Assembly (NCBI GenBank): GCA_017417025.1
Contig: JAFPZY010000031.1
Span: forward strand, 1 to 50,738
Source: Paludibacteraceae bacterium
GTDB lineage: Bacteria > Bacteroidota > Bacteroidia > Bacteroidales > Paludibacteraceae
Reading direction: 5' to 3'
DNA length: 50,738 bases
Part shown: positions 9,269 through 18,910 of the stretch, one piece after another
How the letters are laid out: each line of letters opens with the position of its first letter
Position numbering within the stretch: the first letter of the stretch is position 1
Program-made: the position numbers and the translations under genes
Notes under the pieces: model-generated
What the model was told of the DNA's origin: nothing
Seen by the model: only the letters and a program-made list of their open reading frames with translations
Databases searched by the model: none

Positions 9269-10092
9269 AAAGGACAACAGGACTCGGGCGCGGACTTGAC
9301 GCGCTGATAGACACACACATAATGACCGACGGGTCGTCGTCGATAAGCGAAGTGGAGTTGTCGCTGATAACAGCCAACCCCGACCAGCCGCGGCGCTCGT
9401 TTGACGAGGACGCTCTGAACGAACTGTCAAACTCGATAAAAGAGCACGGGGTGATTTCGCCCATCACACTAAGGAAAAACGAGGACGGGACCTACATGAT
9501 AATAGCCGGCGAGCGGCGTTTCCGCGCAGCAAAAATGGCAGGTCTGCAGTCCATACCCGCCTACATACGCACCGCCAAAGACGAGCAGGTGATGGAATGG
9601 GCCCTGATAGAGAACATTCAGCGCGAAGACCTTGACGCGATAGAGATAGCACTCGCCTACCAGCGGCTGATGGACGACTACGACCTGACACAGGAACGCA
9701 TGGCCGAGCGCGTCGGCAAAAAAAGAACCACCGTAGCCAACTACCTGAGACTGCTGAAACTGCCCGCCGAAATACAAATAGGCATCAAGGAAAAGAAAAT
9801 TGACATGGGCCACGCACGCGCCATACTCGGGAGCCAGTCAACCGAACAGCAGCTTGACATATACAAGAAAATTCTGACAAACGGGCTGAGCGTGCGAAGA
9901 GTGGAAGAACTGGTAAGCAACAGCAAAACGACAGCGCAACGGCAGCAGAAAACAGCTACAACACGATATGACGACATACAGGCCGAAATGGAGAAGAAAT
10001 TCGGGACAAAAATAAAAATAGGCCTGAACAAAATAACCATCCCCTTCCGCGACCGCGAAGAACTGGAAGCCCTGCTGAAACACATACATTGA
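9265..10092 (+). CDS. parB: ParB/Spo0J partition protein
   Basis: A 275-residue ParB. The N-terminal GLGRGLDALI is the usual ParA-interacting segment, the CTP-binding motif GERRFRAA is at residues 82-89, and the ENIQREDL segment leads into the HTH (about 130-190). The C-terminal dimerisation domain is short. It spreads from parS sites and loads SMC. I saw no parS-like palindrome (GTTTCACGTGAAAC type) within or beside the pair. The start codon overlaps parA as ATGA. Confidence 0.97.
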   Translation: MKRTTGLGRGLDALIDTHIMTDGSSSISEVELSLITANPDQPRRSFDEDALNELSNSIKEHGVISPITLRKNEDGTYMIIAGERRFRAAKMAGLQSIPAYIRTAKDEQVMEWALIENIQREDLDAIEIALAYQRLMDDYDLTQERMAERVGKKRTTVANYLRLLKLPAEIQIGIKEKKIDMGHARAILGSQSTEQQLDIYKKILTNGLSVRRVEELVSNSKTTAQRQQKTATTRYDDIQAEMEKKFGTKIKIGLNKITIPFRDREELEALLKHIH

Positions 10093-10763
10093 AACGCCTG
10101 ATTTCAGTCATATTGCTGCTTGTGTGCCTGCTGCCGGTAAGAGCGGCGGAAAGCACGGCCGGAGTTGCAGAAAACGCTCCGGACACAATAACCATGCTGA
10201 CCAACGTGAACGACCTGCACTCCACCGGCGACACTGCCACCCATGCACCTGCCGCCTACTGGAAACCCGACCCCGCCAAGGCGACATGGTTCGCCGTCAT
10301 TGTGCCCGGACTGGGGCAGATATACAACCGCAGCTACTGGAAACTGCCCATTGTGTATGGCGGGCTGATGGGCTGCCTGTACGCCAGCACATGGAACGGA
10401 AGACTCTACAACGACTACAAAGAGGCGTACCGCGACATACAGCTCGACGCAACCCTGTCAGACGACCCTACACGCTCCTACAACGCGATGCTCCCCAACG
10501 GCTACACGATAGAGACAATGGGCGGACGCTCGCAATACACCAATACGCTGAGCGAGCGCATGAACCTGTACAGGCGCTACAGAGACCTGTCGATAGCCGG
10601 CACAATGCTGCTGTATGTGCTGACAATAATAGACGCATACGTCGATGCACAGCTCTTCGACTTCGACATCTCGCCCGACCTGTCACTGAACATAGAACCG
10701 CAACTCTATCACGACCTGCAACACCAACGGGCTGCAGAAGTTAAAGTTGCAATAACATTCTGA
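10089..10763 (+). CDS. DUF5683 family membrane protein
   Basis: A 224-residue protein with a signal peptide (about 1-18), a low-complexity stretch, then the DUF5683 core starting at PGLGQIYN with two membrane segments (about 95-110 and 170-190). Function is not known; in Bacteroidetes it commonly follows parAB. The start is TTG in TTGA, overlapping the parB stop. It is accepted because the signal peptide MKRLISVILLLVCLLPV begins exactly there and no ATG precedes it. Confidence 0.85.
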   Translation: MKRLISVILLLVCLLPVRAAESTAGVAENAPDTITMLTNVNDLHSTGDTATHAPAAYWKPDPAKATWFAVIVPGLGQIYNRSYWKLPIVYGGLMGCLYASTWNGRLYNDYKEAYRDIQLDATLSDDPTRSYNAMLPNGYTIETMGGRSQYTNTLSERMNLYRRYRDLSIAGTMLLYVLTIIDAYVDAQLFDFDISPDLSLNIEPQLYHDLQHQRAAEVKVAITF

Positions 10764-10773
10764 AAAAAAACAC

Positions 10774-12054
10774 ATGACCTTGAAAAATATAATAATCCCC
10801 CTCTGCCTGTTCAGCGCCGTCTGCTACGCCGGTGAACAGGACAACGACTCGCTGCGCACATCGCCGGTGGCAGTGCCCGACTCCATAATAGCACTCCCCG
10901 ACTCTGCAGAACTGCATCGCGCGGACTCAATAGCAGAAGACTTGTTTTTTGACCAGGCGCTGGCATGGCTCGACACCACCGACTGCACCTCCGACAGCAT
11001 CATACTCGAGATGCCTGATTCGGTGTACAAGGCGCGGCTGCAGGAACTGCCTTTTGTAATAGAAGTGCCTTATAACCAAGTGGTACGCGGCTTCATCAAC
11101 CGCTACATCAAGTCCTCGCAGCGGCTTGCAGGGTTGAGCAGAAAAGCGGAATACTATTTCCCACTCTTCGAGGATATCCTCTGCCAGTACGACCTGCCCT
11201 ACGAACTATGCTACCTCGCCGTGATAGAGTCGGCTCTAAATCCGAATGCCCATTCGCCTATGGGAGCGGCAGGACTATGGCAGTTCATGCCCTCCACTGG
11301 CAAGCTCTACGGGCTGGAAATCAACTCACTGGTGGACGAGCGCATGGATCCGCTGAAGGCCACAGACGCAGCGTGCCGCTTTCTGAAAGCGCTATATGCA
11401 ACCTTCGGTGACTGGAACCTGGCCATAGCCGCCTACAACTGCGGTCCGGGCAACGTGAACAAAGCCATCCACCGCTCGGGCAAACGTGACTTCTGGAGCA
11501 TTTATCCGTATCTCCCGCGCGAGACACGCTCATATCTGCCAATCTTCATAGCCGCCTCATACGCCATGAACTACGCAGACGCGCACGGCATCTGCCCCGC
11601 CGAGACCGACAAGACAATGCGCACTGACACCATCCTGACACACGAGCGCCTGCACCTCAAACAGGTAAGCGACATAATGGGCATCGAACTTGACGAACTG
11701 CGCAGGCTGAATCCGCAATACATGCGGGATATAATCCCGGGCGGGCAGAAAGCATACACACTGTGCCTGCCAATAGAAAAAACAGGCGGCTTCATCGACA
11801 TGCACGACACCATTGTGGCACACCGCGCCGACGAACTTATCAACAACCGCCGGGCCGAAATTGACCTGCTGCACAAACAGGGACTGCACGGCGGCTACAG
11901 CGTTAACGGAGTGACCTTCTACAAGATAAAAAGCGGCGATACACTGGGCGGCATAGCAAAGAAATTCCATGTGTCAGTGAAACAACTGCGCAAATGGAAC
12001 AGACTGAAAAACGACAATATACGTGCCGGAAAGACTTTAAGAATAGGAGGCTGA
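10774..12054 (+). CDS. mltD: MltD-like membrane-bound lytic murein transglycosylase with LysM
   Basis: A 426-residue periplasmic enzyme that cleaves the glycan strands of peptidoglycan to 1,6-anhydro products. It has a signal peptide (about 1-19), a goose-lysozyme-like SLT domain at about 130-265 with catalytic Glu152 in VIESALNP and the signature SPMGAAGLWQF, then a divergent LysM near 290-335 and a clear LysM at about 382-425 (YKIKSGDTLGGIA). A lipobox is not obvious, so membrane anchoring is uncertain. The gene begins 10 nt after the DUF5683 stop. Confidence 0.92.
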   Translation: MTLKNIIIPLCLFSAVCYAGEQDNDSLRTSPVAVPDSIIALPDSAELHRADSIAEDLFFDQALAWLDTTDCTSDSIILEMPDSVYKARLQELPFVIEVPYNQVVRGFINRYIKSSQRLAGLSRKAEYYFPLFEDILCQYDLPYELCYLAVIESALNPNAHSPMGAAGLWQFMPSTGKLYGLEINSLVDERMDPLKATDAACRFLKALYATFGDWNLAIAAYNCGPGNVNKAIHRSGKRDFWSIYPYLPRETRSYLPIFIAASYAMNYADAHGICPAETDKTMRTDTILTHERLHLKQVSDIMGIELDELRRLNPQYMRDIIPGGQKAYTLCLPIEKTGGFIDMHDTIVAHRADELINNRRAEIDLLHKQGLHGGYSVNGVTFYKIKSGDTLGGIAKKFHVSVKQLRKWNRLKNDNIRAGKTLRIGG

Positions 12055-12055
12055 C

Positions 12056-12379
12056 ATGGATAACGAAAAAATATACTCCTCCCTGCAGGAGGTAATAACC
12101 GAAACAGGCCTTCCCGCCTCCACTCTCTATTACTGGGAGCGGCAGTTCCCGCAAATCAATCCGCGCCGAGACGGGCACAACAACAGATATTACAAAAAGG
12201 AGGACATCGACTTCATCAAACAGATAAAGTTCATAAGAGACGACCTGAAGATAACCCGGATAGAGGCAATAAAAAGAGAAATAGCCGACAGCCGGAACAA
12301 CATCGGACAACGGCAGCAAGCAACAGAACTGCTGCAAAAAATAAAAACAGAACTGCTAAACATACGCTCACAATTATGA
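12056..12379 (+). CDS. Small MerR-family regulator
   Basis: A 107-residue MerR-type winged-helix protein, with the HTH at about 9-75 (LPASTLYYWERQF, RYYKKEDI) and a short coiled C-terminal tail (about 80-105) instead of a ligand-binding domain. Such stand-alone MerR proteins often sit beside MltD in Bacteroidales; targets are unknown. It starts 1 nt after mltD and its stop overlaps the next ATG, so it is made in step with the envelope genes. Confidence 0.88.
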   Translation: MDNEKIYSSLQEVITETGLPASTLYYWERQFPQINPRRDGHNNRYYKKEDIDFIKQIKFIRDDLKITRIEAIKREIADSRNNIGQRQQATELLQKIKTELLNIRSQL

Positions 12380-14859
12380 AACAGACAAAATGGAAGACAT
12401 ATATTCCTGACATTATCATCCTTGCAGTCTTTCTGCTTGCTTCCGCCATCTACTTCATGCCGGCACTGCAGGGCAAGGTGGTTTATGCCGTGGACAACAT
12501 CAACGGCACCGCAGCCGTGCATGAGAGCTGGGAATACCACGACCGGACAGGAGAATACACCTACTGGACAGGCAGCATGTTCTCCGGCATGCCCAACTAC
12601 CAGATTGGCGGAAACGGCGGAGGAATGGTGGACCATATACTGCGCCCCGTGCGTATGTTTTTCTCATGGGGGACACGCAACGCCTTCTTTATCCTGCTGT
12701 TTTATCTATGCGCGTTCTTCCTGCTGATGCGCAGCTTCGGCATCGACAAATGGCTGAGCATGGCAGGGGCCTTCGCCATAGCGCTGTCGTCCTACTTCTT
12801 CGTCATTATCGCCGCCTCCCACCACGGGAAGTGCTACTCGATTACATGGATGACACTCGTCATAGTCGGATTCGTACTGACATACAGGAAAAAATATGCC
12901 TGGGGGGTGTTGATTGTAATGTTCTTCACTTATATAGGTTTCTTCCTCCATCCGCAGATGAGTTACTATATCTGCATGCTCATCGGGCTGCTCTTCTTTG
13001 CGGAACTGGCTGTTGCCGCCAAAGAAAAAGAGTGGAAACACTTTGCAGTTGCCTCTCTGATATTCTTTGCCTCGTTTGCCGTCGGCATGGGTATGGGCAG
13101 CACTAACATACTGACCAACAAGGAGTATGCCGCCGAAACGATGCGCGGAGGACATTCCGACCTTGCAAAAGCAACAGACGAGACCAACAAGACCGCCGGA
13201 CTGGACTTGGATTATGCCACAGCCTGGAGTTACGGCATAAAAGAGACCATGACTTTCCTCATTCCAAATTTCATGGGCGGCGCAAGTGGCTACAATGCAG
13301 GCACCAACTCCGTGCTTTACAAGGAACTGGTAGATGCGGGTGTCCCGAAATCGTCATCCAGGCAGTTCTGCCAATCCGCACCAACATATTGGGGCGAAAA
13401 AGCGTTCACGTCAGGCCCCGTCTATATGGGTGCAATTGTATGCTTCCTTTTCCTGCTCGGGCTGCTGGTTGTCACAGGACCTTACAAATGGGCATTGCTG
13501 GCTGCAACGCTGTTCTCGCTGCTGCTCAGTTGGGGGCACAACTTCATGCCGCTGACGGAGTTCTTCTTCCACTATTTCCCAATGTACAACAAGTTCCGCG
13601 CAGTGGAGTCAATACTCATAGTGGCGGAAATAACGATGCCCCTGCTGGCTTTTCTCGCCCTCAAGGAGTTGGGCAACAGCGGGAAAGACGAGCGCCAAAC
13701 AAGATGGTACAAGAAAGCCGTGCTTATCTCCGGCGGCATAACAGGAGGCGTGTGCCTGCTCGTTGCACTCTTTGCAGGGAGCATTGATGTCACCTCCAGT
13801 TATGACCCGCAATGGACTTCGCGCATGCCGGACTATGTGATTGATGCTGTCATGGCGCAGCGCACTGCCATGATAAGTTCAGATGCCTGGCGGTCGCTGA
13901 TATTCATTGTGCCGGCTACTGCACTGACTTTCTGGTACGTGCAACCGGTAAAAATGGACAAAGGGGAGGGTGCAAGCAAGCCTAAGACCATGATTTTCGG
14001 CATTGCACTGTGCGCACTGATTGTGGCAGACATGTGGCCTGTGGACAAGCGTTTCTGCAACGACTCGCACTTCATCAGCAACAGAGACAAGGAGAAGAAC
14101 TTCGCCATACAACCATACGAGAAACTGCTGCTTGACACCGACAAGTCCTACTACCGTGTTTTCAATTTCACCAACAATCCGTTCAACGAAGCGCGGACAA
14201 GCTACCGTCTGCACTCTGTAGGCGGATACTCGGCTGCCAAACTGCGCCGATATCAGGACCTGATTGACGAGCATCTGATGAAAATGAATATGAACGTATT
14301 CAACATGCTGAATACAAAATACTTCATCACACAAGGAAACAATGGCGCACTTGTCGCCCAACGGAATCCGGAGGCTATGGGAAACGCGTGGTTTGTCGAT
14401 TCGGTGCTCGTTGTGGACAATGCCAACGAGGAGTCGGAGGCTCTGCGCACGCTTGACCTGCGGAAAGCGGCGGTAACAGACAAACAGTTTGAAGCTTTTG
14501 CTTCCACGTCAGCCAATGACCCGACTGCGCGAACAGAATTTGTCAGCTATGCCCCCGACAGACTGGAATACAAAGCCTCATGCTCCGTCCCGAAGACCCT
14601 TGTTTTCTCCGAGATTTATTATCCGCACGGCTGGAAAGCCACTGTGGACGGACAGCCTGCAGATATCTTCAGAGTCAACTATATGCTCCGCGCTATCAAC
14701 CTGCCCGCAGGAGAACACTCAGTTGTTATGTCTTTTGCCCCTGACAGCGTGCGTATAGGAAACATTATTTCCGTCAGCTGCCTTATTATCTTCCTGCTGA
14801 CACTTGCCGCCTCCATTGTATTCTCTTTACGCCGCCCGAAAGATGAAAAAGCTGATTAA
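12376..14859 (+). CDS. YfhO-family polytopic membrane protein
   Basis: An 827-residue membrane protein of the YfhO (DUF6541-like/GT-C) group. About a dozen transmembrane helices occupy residues 10-560, followed by an extracytoplasmic beta-rich domain (about 580-790) with YYRVFNF and YYPHGWKATVDG, and one last helix. Firmicute YfhO glycosylates lipoteichoic acid; Bacteroidetes homologues are presumed lipid-linked glycosyltransferases of unknown substrate. The start overlaps the MerR stop (ATGA). Confidence 0.88.
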   Translation: MKQTKWKTYIPDIIILAVFLLASAIYFMPALQGKVVYAVDNINGTAAVHESWEYHDRTGEYTYWTGSMFSGMPNYQIGGNGGGMVDHILRPVRMFFSWGTRNAFFILLFYLCAFFLLMRSFGIDKWLSMAGAFAIALSSYFFVIIAASHHGKCYSITWMTLVIVGFVLTYRKKYAWGVLIVMFFTYIGFFLHPQMSYYICMLIGLLFFAELAVAAKEKEWKHFAVASLIFFASFAVGMGMGSTNILTNKEYAAETMRGGHSDLAKATDETNKTAGLDLDYATAWSYGIKETMTFLIPNFMGGASGYNAGTNSVLYKELVDAGVPKSSSRQFCQSAPTYWGEKAFTSGPVYMGAIVCFLFLLGLLVVTGPYKWALLAATLFSLLLSWGHNFMPLTEFFFHYFPMYNKFRAVESILIVAEITMPLLAFLALKELGNSGKDERQTRWYKKAVLISGGITGGVCLLVALFAGSIDVTSSYDPQWTSRMPDYVIDAVMAQRTAMISSDAWRSLIFIVPATALTFWYVQPVKMDKGEGASKPKTMIFGIALCALIVADMWPVDKRFCNDSHFISNRDKEKNFAIQPYEKLLLDTDKSYYRVFNFTNNPFNEARTSYRLHSVGGYSAAKLRRYQDLIDEHLMKMNMNVFNMLNTKYFITQGNNGALVAQRNPEAMGNAWFVDSVLVVDNANEESEALRTLDLRKAAVTDKQFEAFASTSANDPTARTEFVSYAPDRLEYKASCSVPKTLVFSEIYYPHGWKATVDGQPADIFRVNYMLRAINLPAGEHSVVMSFAPDSVRIGNIISVSCLIIFLLTLAASIVFSLRRPKDEKAD

Positions 14860-15868
14860 AATCAAGTTTGTAGATTTCAACGAAGGGGCGACTGCCGTCA
14901 AAGTATTGCTGCAACACCTGCAGGAGCACTACGAAGTGGAGTTGTCCGACAGCCCCGACTGGCTCTTCTACTCCGTTTTCGGACAGGAGCACCTGGCATA
15001 CAACGACTGCGTGAAGATATTCTTCACAGGAGAGAACCAGGCACCGGACTTCAATCTGTGCGACTATGCCATCGGCTTTGAACATTTGCAATTCGGCGAC
15101 AGATATATGCGTCTGCCATTGTGGATGATTTATCCTGACGATGTACAGCAGATGCAGGCAAAGCACACAGGCCCTGACATATCTGCGAAAACAGACTTCT
15201 GCAGTTTTGTATATTCCAATTCAAACGCTGCGCCTGCCAGACAGCAGTTCTACGATGCCTTGTCCGCCTACAAGCACATCAATTCCGGCGGCAAGTATCT
15301 TAACAATGTAGGCGGACCGGTGAAAGACAAATTATCGTTTCAACTCAAGCACAAGTTCGCCATCGCCTTTGAGAACACTTCTCACTGCGGCTACACGACA
15401 GAGAAACTTGTGCAGGCATTTGCTGCGCAGACGGTTCCCATATACTGGGGGGACCCTGCCATAGCCGACACTTTCGATTCAGGGGCATTCATCAACTGCA
15501 TTGATTTCCCTGATTGGGAAGCGGTTGTAAGCCGTGTGCGTGAGATTGACCAGAACGACAATCTCTGGCTGCAGATGCTGCGCACTCCTGCACTGCGCGA
15601 CCCTGAAGTTGTGACCAAAACAATACAGCAGCTGGATGATTTCCTGCAGCATATCTTCAATCAGGAGCCGTCGGCTGCCAAGCGATATTCGCGCGACTAT
15701 TGGGCTGTAAAGCAACTCCGCATACGCCTGCGCGAGAAACGTGCTTACGAGCGCTCGCTCTTCGGCATTGCGCACAACTTTTTCAACAAGCACATCTATC
15801 CCTCTGCACGGCGGCATCCGCGCGCATGGGCACTGACACAACGCCTGATGCAGGCACTGAAGGTCTGA
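14843..15868 (+). CDS. Glycosyltransferase family 10, alpha-1,3/4-fucosyltransferase-like
   Basis: A 341-residue GT10 enzyme expected to transfer fucose from GDP-fucose to GlcNAc or Glc on a surface glycan. The family signature FENTSHCGYTTEK, followed by VPIYWGDP, is intact, and the N-terminal acceptor domain is present. The C-terminus is basic and amphipathic, as in Helicobacter enzymes, where it helps membrane association. The start at 14843 (MKKLIKIKF) overlaps YfhO by 17 nt and is preferred to 14804. Its stop abuts the stop of the convergent GT2 gene with no base between. Confidence 0.92.
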   Translation: MKKLIKIKFVDFNEGATAVKVLLQHLQEHYEVELSDSPDWLFYSVFGQEHLAYNDCVKIFFTGENQAPDFNLCDYAIGFEHLQFGDRYMRLPLWMIYPDDVQQMQAKHTGPDISAKTDFCSFVYSNSNAAPARQQFYDALSAYKHINSGGKYLNNVGGPVKDKLSFQLKHKFAIAFENTSHCGYTTEKLVQAFAAQTVPIYWGDPAIADTFDSGAFINCIDFPDWEAVVSRVREIDQNDNLWLQMLRTPALRDPEVVTKTIQQLDDFLQHIFNQEPSAAKRYSRDYWAVKQLRIRLREKRAYERSLFGIAHNFFNKHIYPSARRHPRAWALTQRLMQALKV

Positions 15869-16774
15869 CTAACCGCCGAATAATCCGCGTGTTACGTTCT
15901 TGCGGAACGCCACCAGTTTGTTGCCCTTTGAGGGATGAGCGAGCAGGGCGTAATAGCACCACAGCACCATTGTCCCGCCCCATTTGACAGCCTCTTTCAG
16001 GAGTCTGACAACATATTTGCGCTGTGATATTGCCTTAGTGCGCTGATATTCGCTTCTGCCGATTTGCAGTGTAAGGCGGTCAAAATAGTCCTGCTCAAGT
16101 TTCTTCGGGGGAATAAGATGATGCAGTATCATGTCCGGCAGATAGATGTACCGCATTTTCAGAGCGTCCATCTTGTCAAAAATGTCTTTCTCTTCCGCCC
16201 CCATCAGGCTGTCACCTTTCCGCCCTAACGCGGTGTTGAACAGGCCGGTACGCTCAAAGACTACAGCACGATAGGAGGCATTACCCCCTCCCGGGTAACG
16301 CCCGCGCGGAAAGTTCCTTACTTTGCTGCCAAAATAAAGATAGCCACCGAGCAGTTCTTCTGTGTAACGGGTCATCCATGCAGGTTTTGCAGTCTCGTAT
16401 TGCGGAATAATAGGACCACCGACTGCCATAACATGCTCGTTTGCACACATGTAATCACGCACAGTCCGCAGATACCATTTATCCACAAGCGCATCATCAT
16501 CCACATACACCAGCACATCGCCCTTGGCCTCTCTTATGCCCTTGTTGCGGGCCGCCGACAATCCCTGCTCCGGCTCCACACAATAATGAAACGCGATGTC
16601 TTGATGCGCTTGCGCAAAACCATCGCATATCTCACGGGTGTTGTCGGTGCAGTTGTTGTCCACCAGCACGACTTCGTAATCCGCTTTCGACAAATCGTTC
16701 TGCGCAATGCTCTCCAGCAATCCGCCTATATACTTTGCTCTGTTATAAGTACATATAATGACACTCAACATCAT
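15869..16774 (-). CDS. Family 2 glycosyltransferase
   Basis: A 301-residue GT-A fold transferase. SVIICTYNR is at the N-terminus, the nucleotide-sugar DVLVYVDDDA motif (DXD) lies near residue 92, and MGAEEKD serves as the catalytic-base region. It is last in the minus-strand polysaccharide operon; its ATG overlaps the preceding stop (ATGA). Its base composition matches the native flanks rather than the AT-rich genes upstream, so it was probably here before that cassette or came from another source. Confidence 0.9.
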   Translation of the reverse strand: MMLSVIICTYNRAKYIGGLLESIAQNDLSKADYEVVLVDNNCTDNTREICDGFAQAHQDIAFHYCVEPEQGLSAARNKGIREAKGDVLVYVDDDALVDKWYLRTVRDYMCANEHVMAVGGPIIPQYETAKPAWMTRYTEELLGGYLYFGSKVRNFPRGRYPGGGNASYRAVVFERTGLFNTALGRKGDSLMGAEEKDIFDKMDALKMRYIYLPDMILHHLIPPKKLEQDYFDRLTLQIGRSEYQRTKAISQRKYVVRLLKEAVKWGGTMVLWCYYALLAHPSKGNKLVAFRKNVTRGLFGG

Positions 16775-17970
16775 TGGACTATTGTTCCTATTGTTGATTT
16801 GCTATTTAAGACTTTTCGTATAGCACTATAGACACGTTCACAATTATTGTTATCATGATATACAAAATACTCTTTAATTCGTTGCATATAAATGGATTTG
16901 ATATGACAATCATTATCTAAAATAGTATTTAAGCATTTTAACAATTCGTTTTTTGTTGAAACTACAGAGCCTAAAGAATTATAATCAAACCATCCTGCAT
17001 TATAATGATAATTATAAAAATATTCCTTATCAAATTGATAATAAATAACGTTCTTTTTCATATATACAAAATCAAACAATACACTGGAATAATCTGTAAT
17101 TAGAATTATAGACTCTTTTAATAATTGCTGAACATCATATTCATGTTGGTTTGCAATAATAATGTTTTCATGATGAACTTTTTTCAAAAACACATCCAAA
17201 TAAGGTTGCATCTCGTGATGAGGATAAAACACCAGATTCAAATTTTGATGTGCCAATAATCGATGTAAATTGGAATCATTCAAAAAATCCACGTATGTGC
17301 GGACGTAATCAGACAATAGCACGTCATTTGATTTATATAACCATTCTCGCCATGTGGGCATTACTAATATCTGATGTTTTATTTTGTAATGATTAAGTTG
17401 ATCATACCTACAGAAACCTGTTAACGCGAGATGGTCTTCTGGATATAAATATTTTTTTTTGAAGTATTCATATTCAGGACGTGTGGCTGCGATAAGTAAA
17501 TCTAACGTAGTGTTTTTATAATCAAGGAAAGTCGTATAGTTGCATGTCACTCCGTGTTTTAGACTAATATGTGTCTTTCTCCTATAAGACGGACATACTT
17601 TCTTAAACCACAATCCCAAACCTGCAAAAGGGAAATATCCTTGTATATGAGTACTAATCAAACAATTGGCCCGCCATAACATAACATAGTGTTGCATACT
17701 ACGATAATCAATAATACTATCCGTGTAATCGGCCAAACGTTTCCTATCTGAAGACTCTTTACTTATTATGTAATATGATTTTATGTCTGGGTGATTCTTT
17801 TTCAAGTAAACAAAGAACCAATATCCATTATCCCTTGCATCAGTTCCGCGTTCCGTTATCAGCCAAATAGGGCATTTTTTATAAAATATAGATATAATAG
17901 CCGCCAATAGAACTCGGCAGAGTTCAATCATTTGTTGGCAACGAAACCATATTATATGCTCATGTCGCAT
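16771..17970 (-). CDS. CDP-glycerol glycerophosphotransferase-family protein
   Basis: A 399-residue protein of the TagB/TagF family (Glyphos_transf), which moves glycerol-phosphate or ribitol-phosphate from a CDP carrier to a growing glycan. Recognisable features are HISLKHGV near residue 150, FYPHHEM in the second lobe and the donor-site motif ITDYSSVLFDF near residue 300. It is very AT-rich compared with flanking genes. In a Gram-negative this points to a phosphodiester-linked polyol in capsule or O-antigen. It begins 1 nt after the ATP-grasp gene. Confidence 0.85.
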   Translation of the reverse strand: MRHEHIIWFRCQQMIELCRVLLAAIISIFYKKCPIWLITERGTDARDNGYWFFVYLKKNHPDIKSYYIISKESSDRKRLADYTDSIIDYRSMQHYVMLWRANCLISTHIQGYFPFAGLGLWFKKVCPSYRRKTHISLKHGVTCNYTTFLDYKNTTLDLLIAATRPEYEYFKKKYLYPEDHLALTGFCRYDQLNHYKIKHQILVMPTWREWLYKSNDVLLSDYVRTYVDFLNDSNLHRLLAHQNLNLVFYPHHEMQPYLDVFLKKVHHENIIIANQHEYDVQQLLKESIILITDYSSVLFDFVYMKKNVIYYQFDKEYFYNYHYNAGWFDYNSLGSVVSTKNELLKCLNTILDNDCHIKSIYMQRIKEYFVYHDNNNCERVYSAIRKVLNSKSTIGTIVQ

Positions 17971-17971
17971 T

Positions 17972-18910
17972 TTATGCTAAAGATAACATGTTTCCAAAAT
18001 ATGTGTCCCACTCTGAAGGACGGAATTTGTTGTATCCCCCACCATGATGCAATGTTATTTCCCCGAAATATAGTTGACCATCTACGTCGTAATAGTCTAC
18101 TCTAATATATTTAAATTGTTTTGCGATTTCTGCACCAAATTGTTTCATCTTTTCAAAACTGGCAGGAGAAGAAACATCGATTACTCGTTTTTTCAAATGT
18201 TCGTCTTTATCTGAATCCCAATCACATGGCAGAGGTTTCCAGTTCTCATCATAAATATTGCGTACATTTAATCCTTCTCTGTCAATAGATACATAAACAA
18301 ACGCTAGTTTGCCATTGATATAATGTAGTTTATAATCATTAGGGATTTTCCCCTCTCGGGTCTGTAATAATTCTTCTACAATAATCTGACGTGGAATGTC
18401 TTTGTATTGTAATTCCTGAGATTCTGCAAAATAATCTCTATGTAGCCAAAAGCGGCATAATCGCCGCAGTGCCATCCAGTCCACTTCTTGTTCTGAATAG
18501 AATATCATATAATCATGAGAAGAATGATTGGCTTTGACAATGCATGGAAATTTAGTGATGTTTTCTTTTGTGATTTCTCGCCAGTCCGATGTGTGGAATA
18601 TAACCGGCACATTGTATTGATTTCCAAAGCGCTCTGCTATTAAGCTTTTCATGGCATACTTATCCGCGCATATTGTGTAATAGTCATGGAATTCATTTAA
18701 TTTGAGCCATTGTATTTTTTCATTGAGAGTGATTGGATTTTGCAAATCCAAATCTTTCCCAAACGAGTGTTTGTAACGACGGCGCACTATGGCTTCACGA
18801 CTGAACCGTTTGTAATTTTTCCAAAGCCACAAATCATAAATTATGCGACAAATCAAATAATGGATATCACTATGTGTGCAATTCCTCTTGAGAAATTTAT
18901 TTAATTCCAT
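17972..18910 (-). CDS. TupA-like ATP-grasp ligase
   Basis: A 312-residue member of the TupA-like ATP-grasp family. TupA of alkaliphilic Bacillus is linked to teichuronopeptide synthesis, in which amino acids are attached to a uronic acid polymer. Visible family features are PITLNEKIQWLK, the ADKYAMKSLI lead-in, IVKANHSSHDY as the glycine-poor ATP loop, and RVDYYDVDGQLYFGEIT near the end as the metal-binding strand. It most likely forms an amide or peptide-like bond on a surface sugar. AT-rich, with 10 nt overlap with the HAD gene upstream. Confidence 0.85.
   Translation of the reverse strand: MELNKFLKRNCTHSDIHYLICRIIYDLWLWKNYKRFSREAIVRRRYKHSFGKDLDLQNPITLNEKIQWLKLNEFHDYYTICADKYAMKSLIAERFGNQYNVPVIFHTSDWREITKENITKFPCIVKANHSSHDYMIFYSEQEVDWMALRRLCRFWLHRDYFAESQELQYKDIPRQIIVEELLQTREGKIPNDYKLHYINGKLAFVYVSIDREGLNVRNIYDENWKPLPCDWDSDKDEHLKKRVIDVSSPASFEKMKQFGAEIAKQFKYIRVDYYDVDGQLYFGEITLHHGGGYNKFRPSEWDTYFGNMLSLA

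Noticed and set aside
8400-10100. parS site near parAB
   Set aside because: I looked for GTTTCACGTGAAAC-like palindromes and found none; the site must lie elsewhere.
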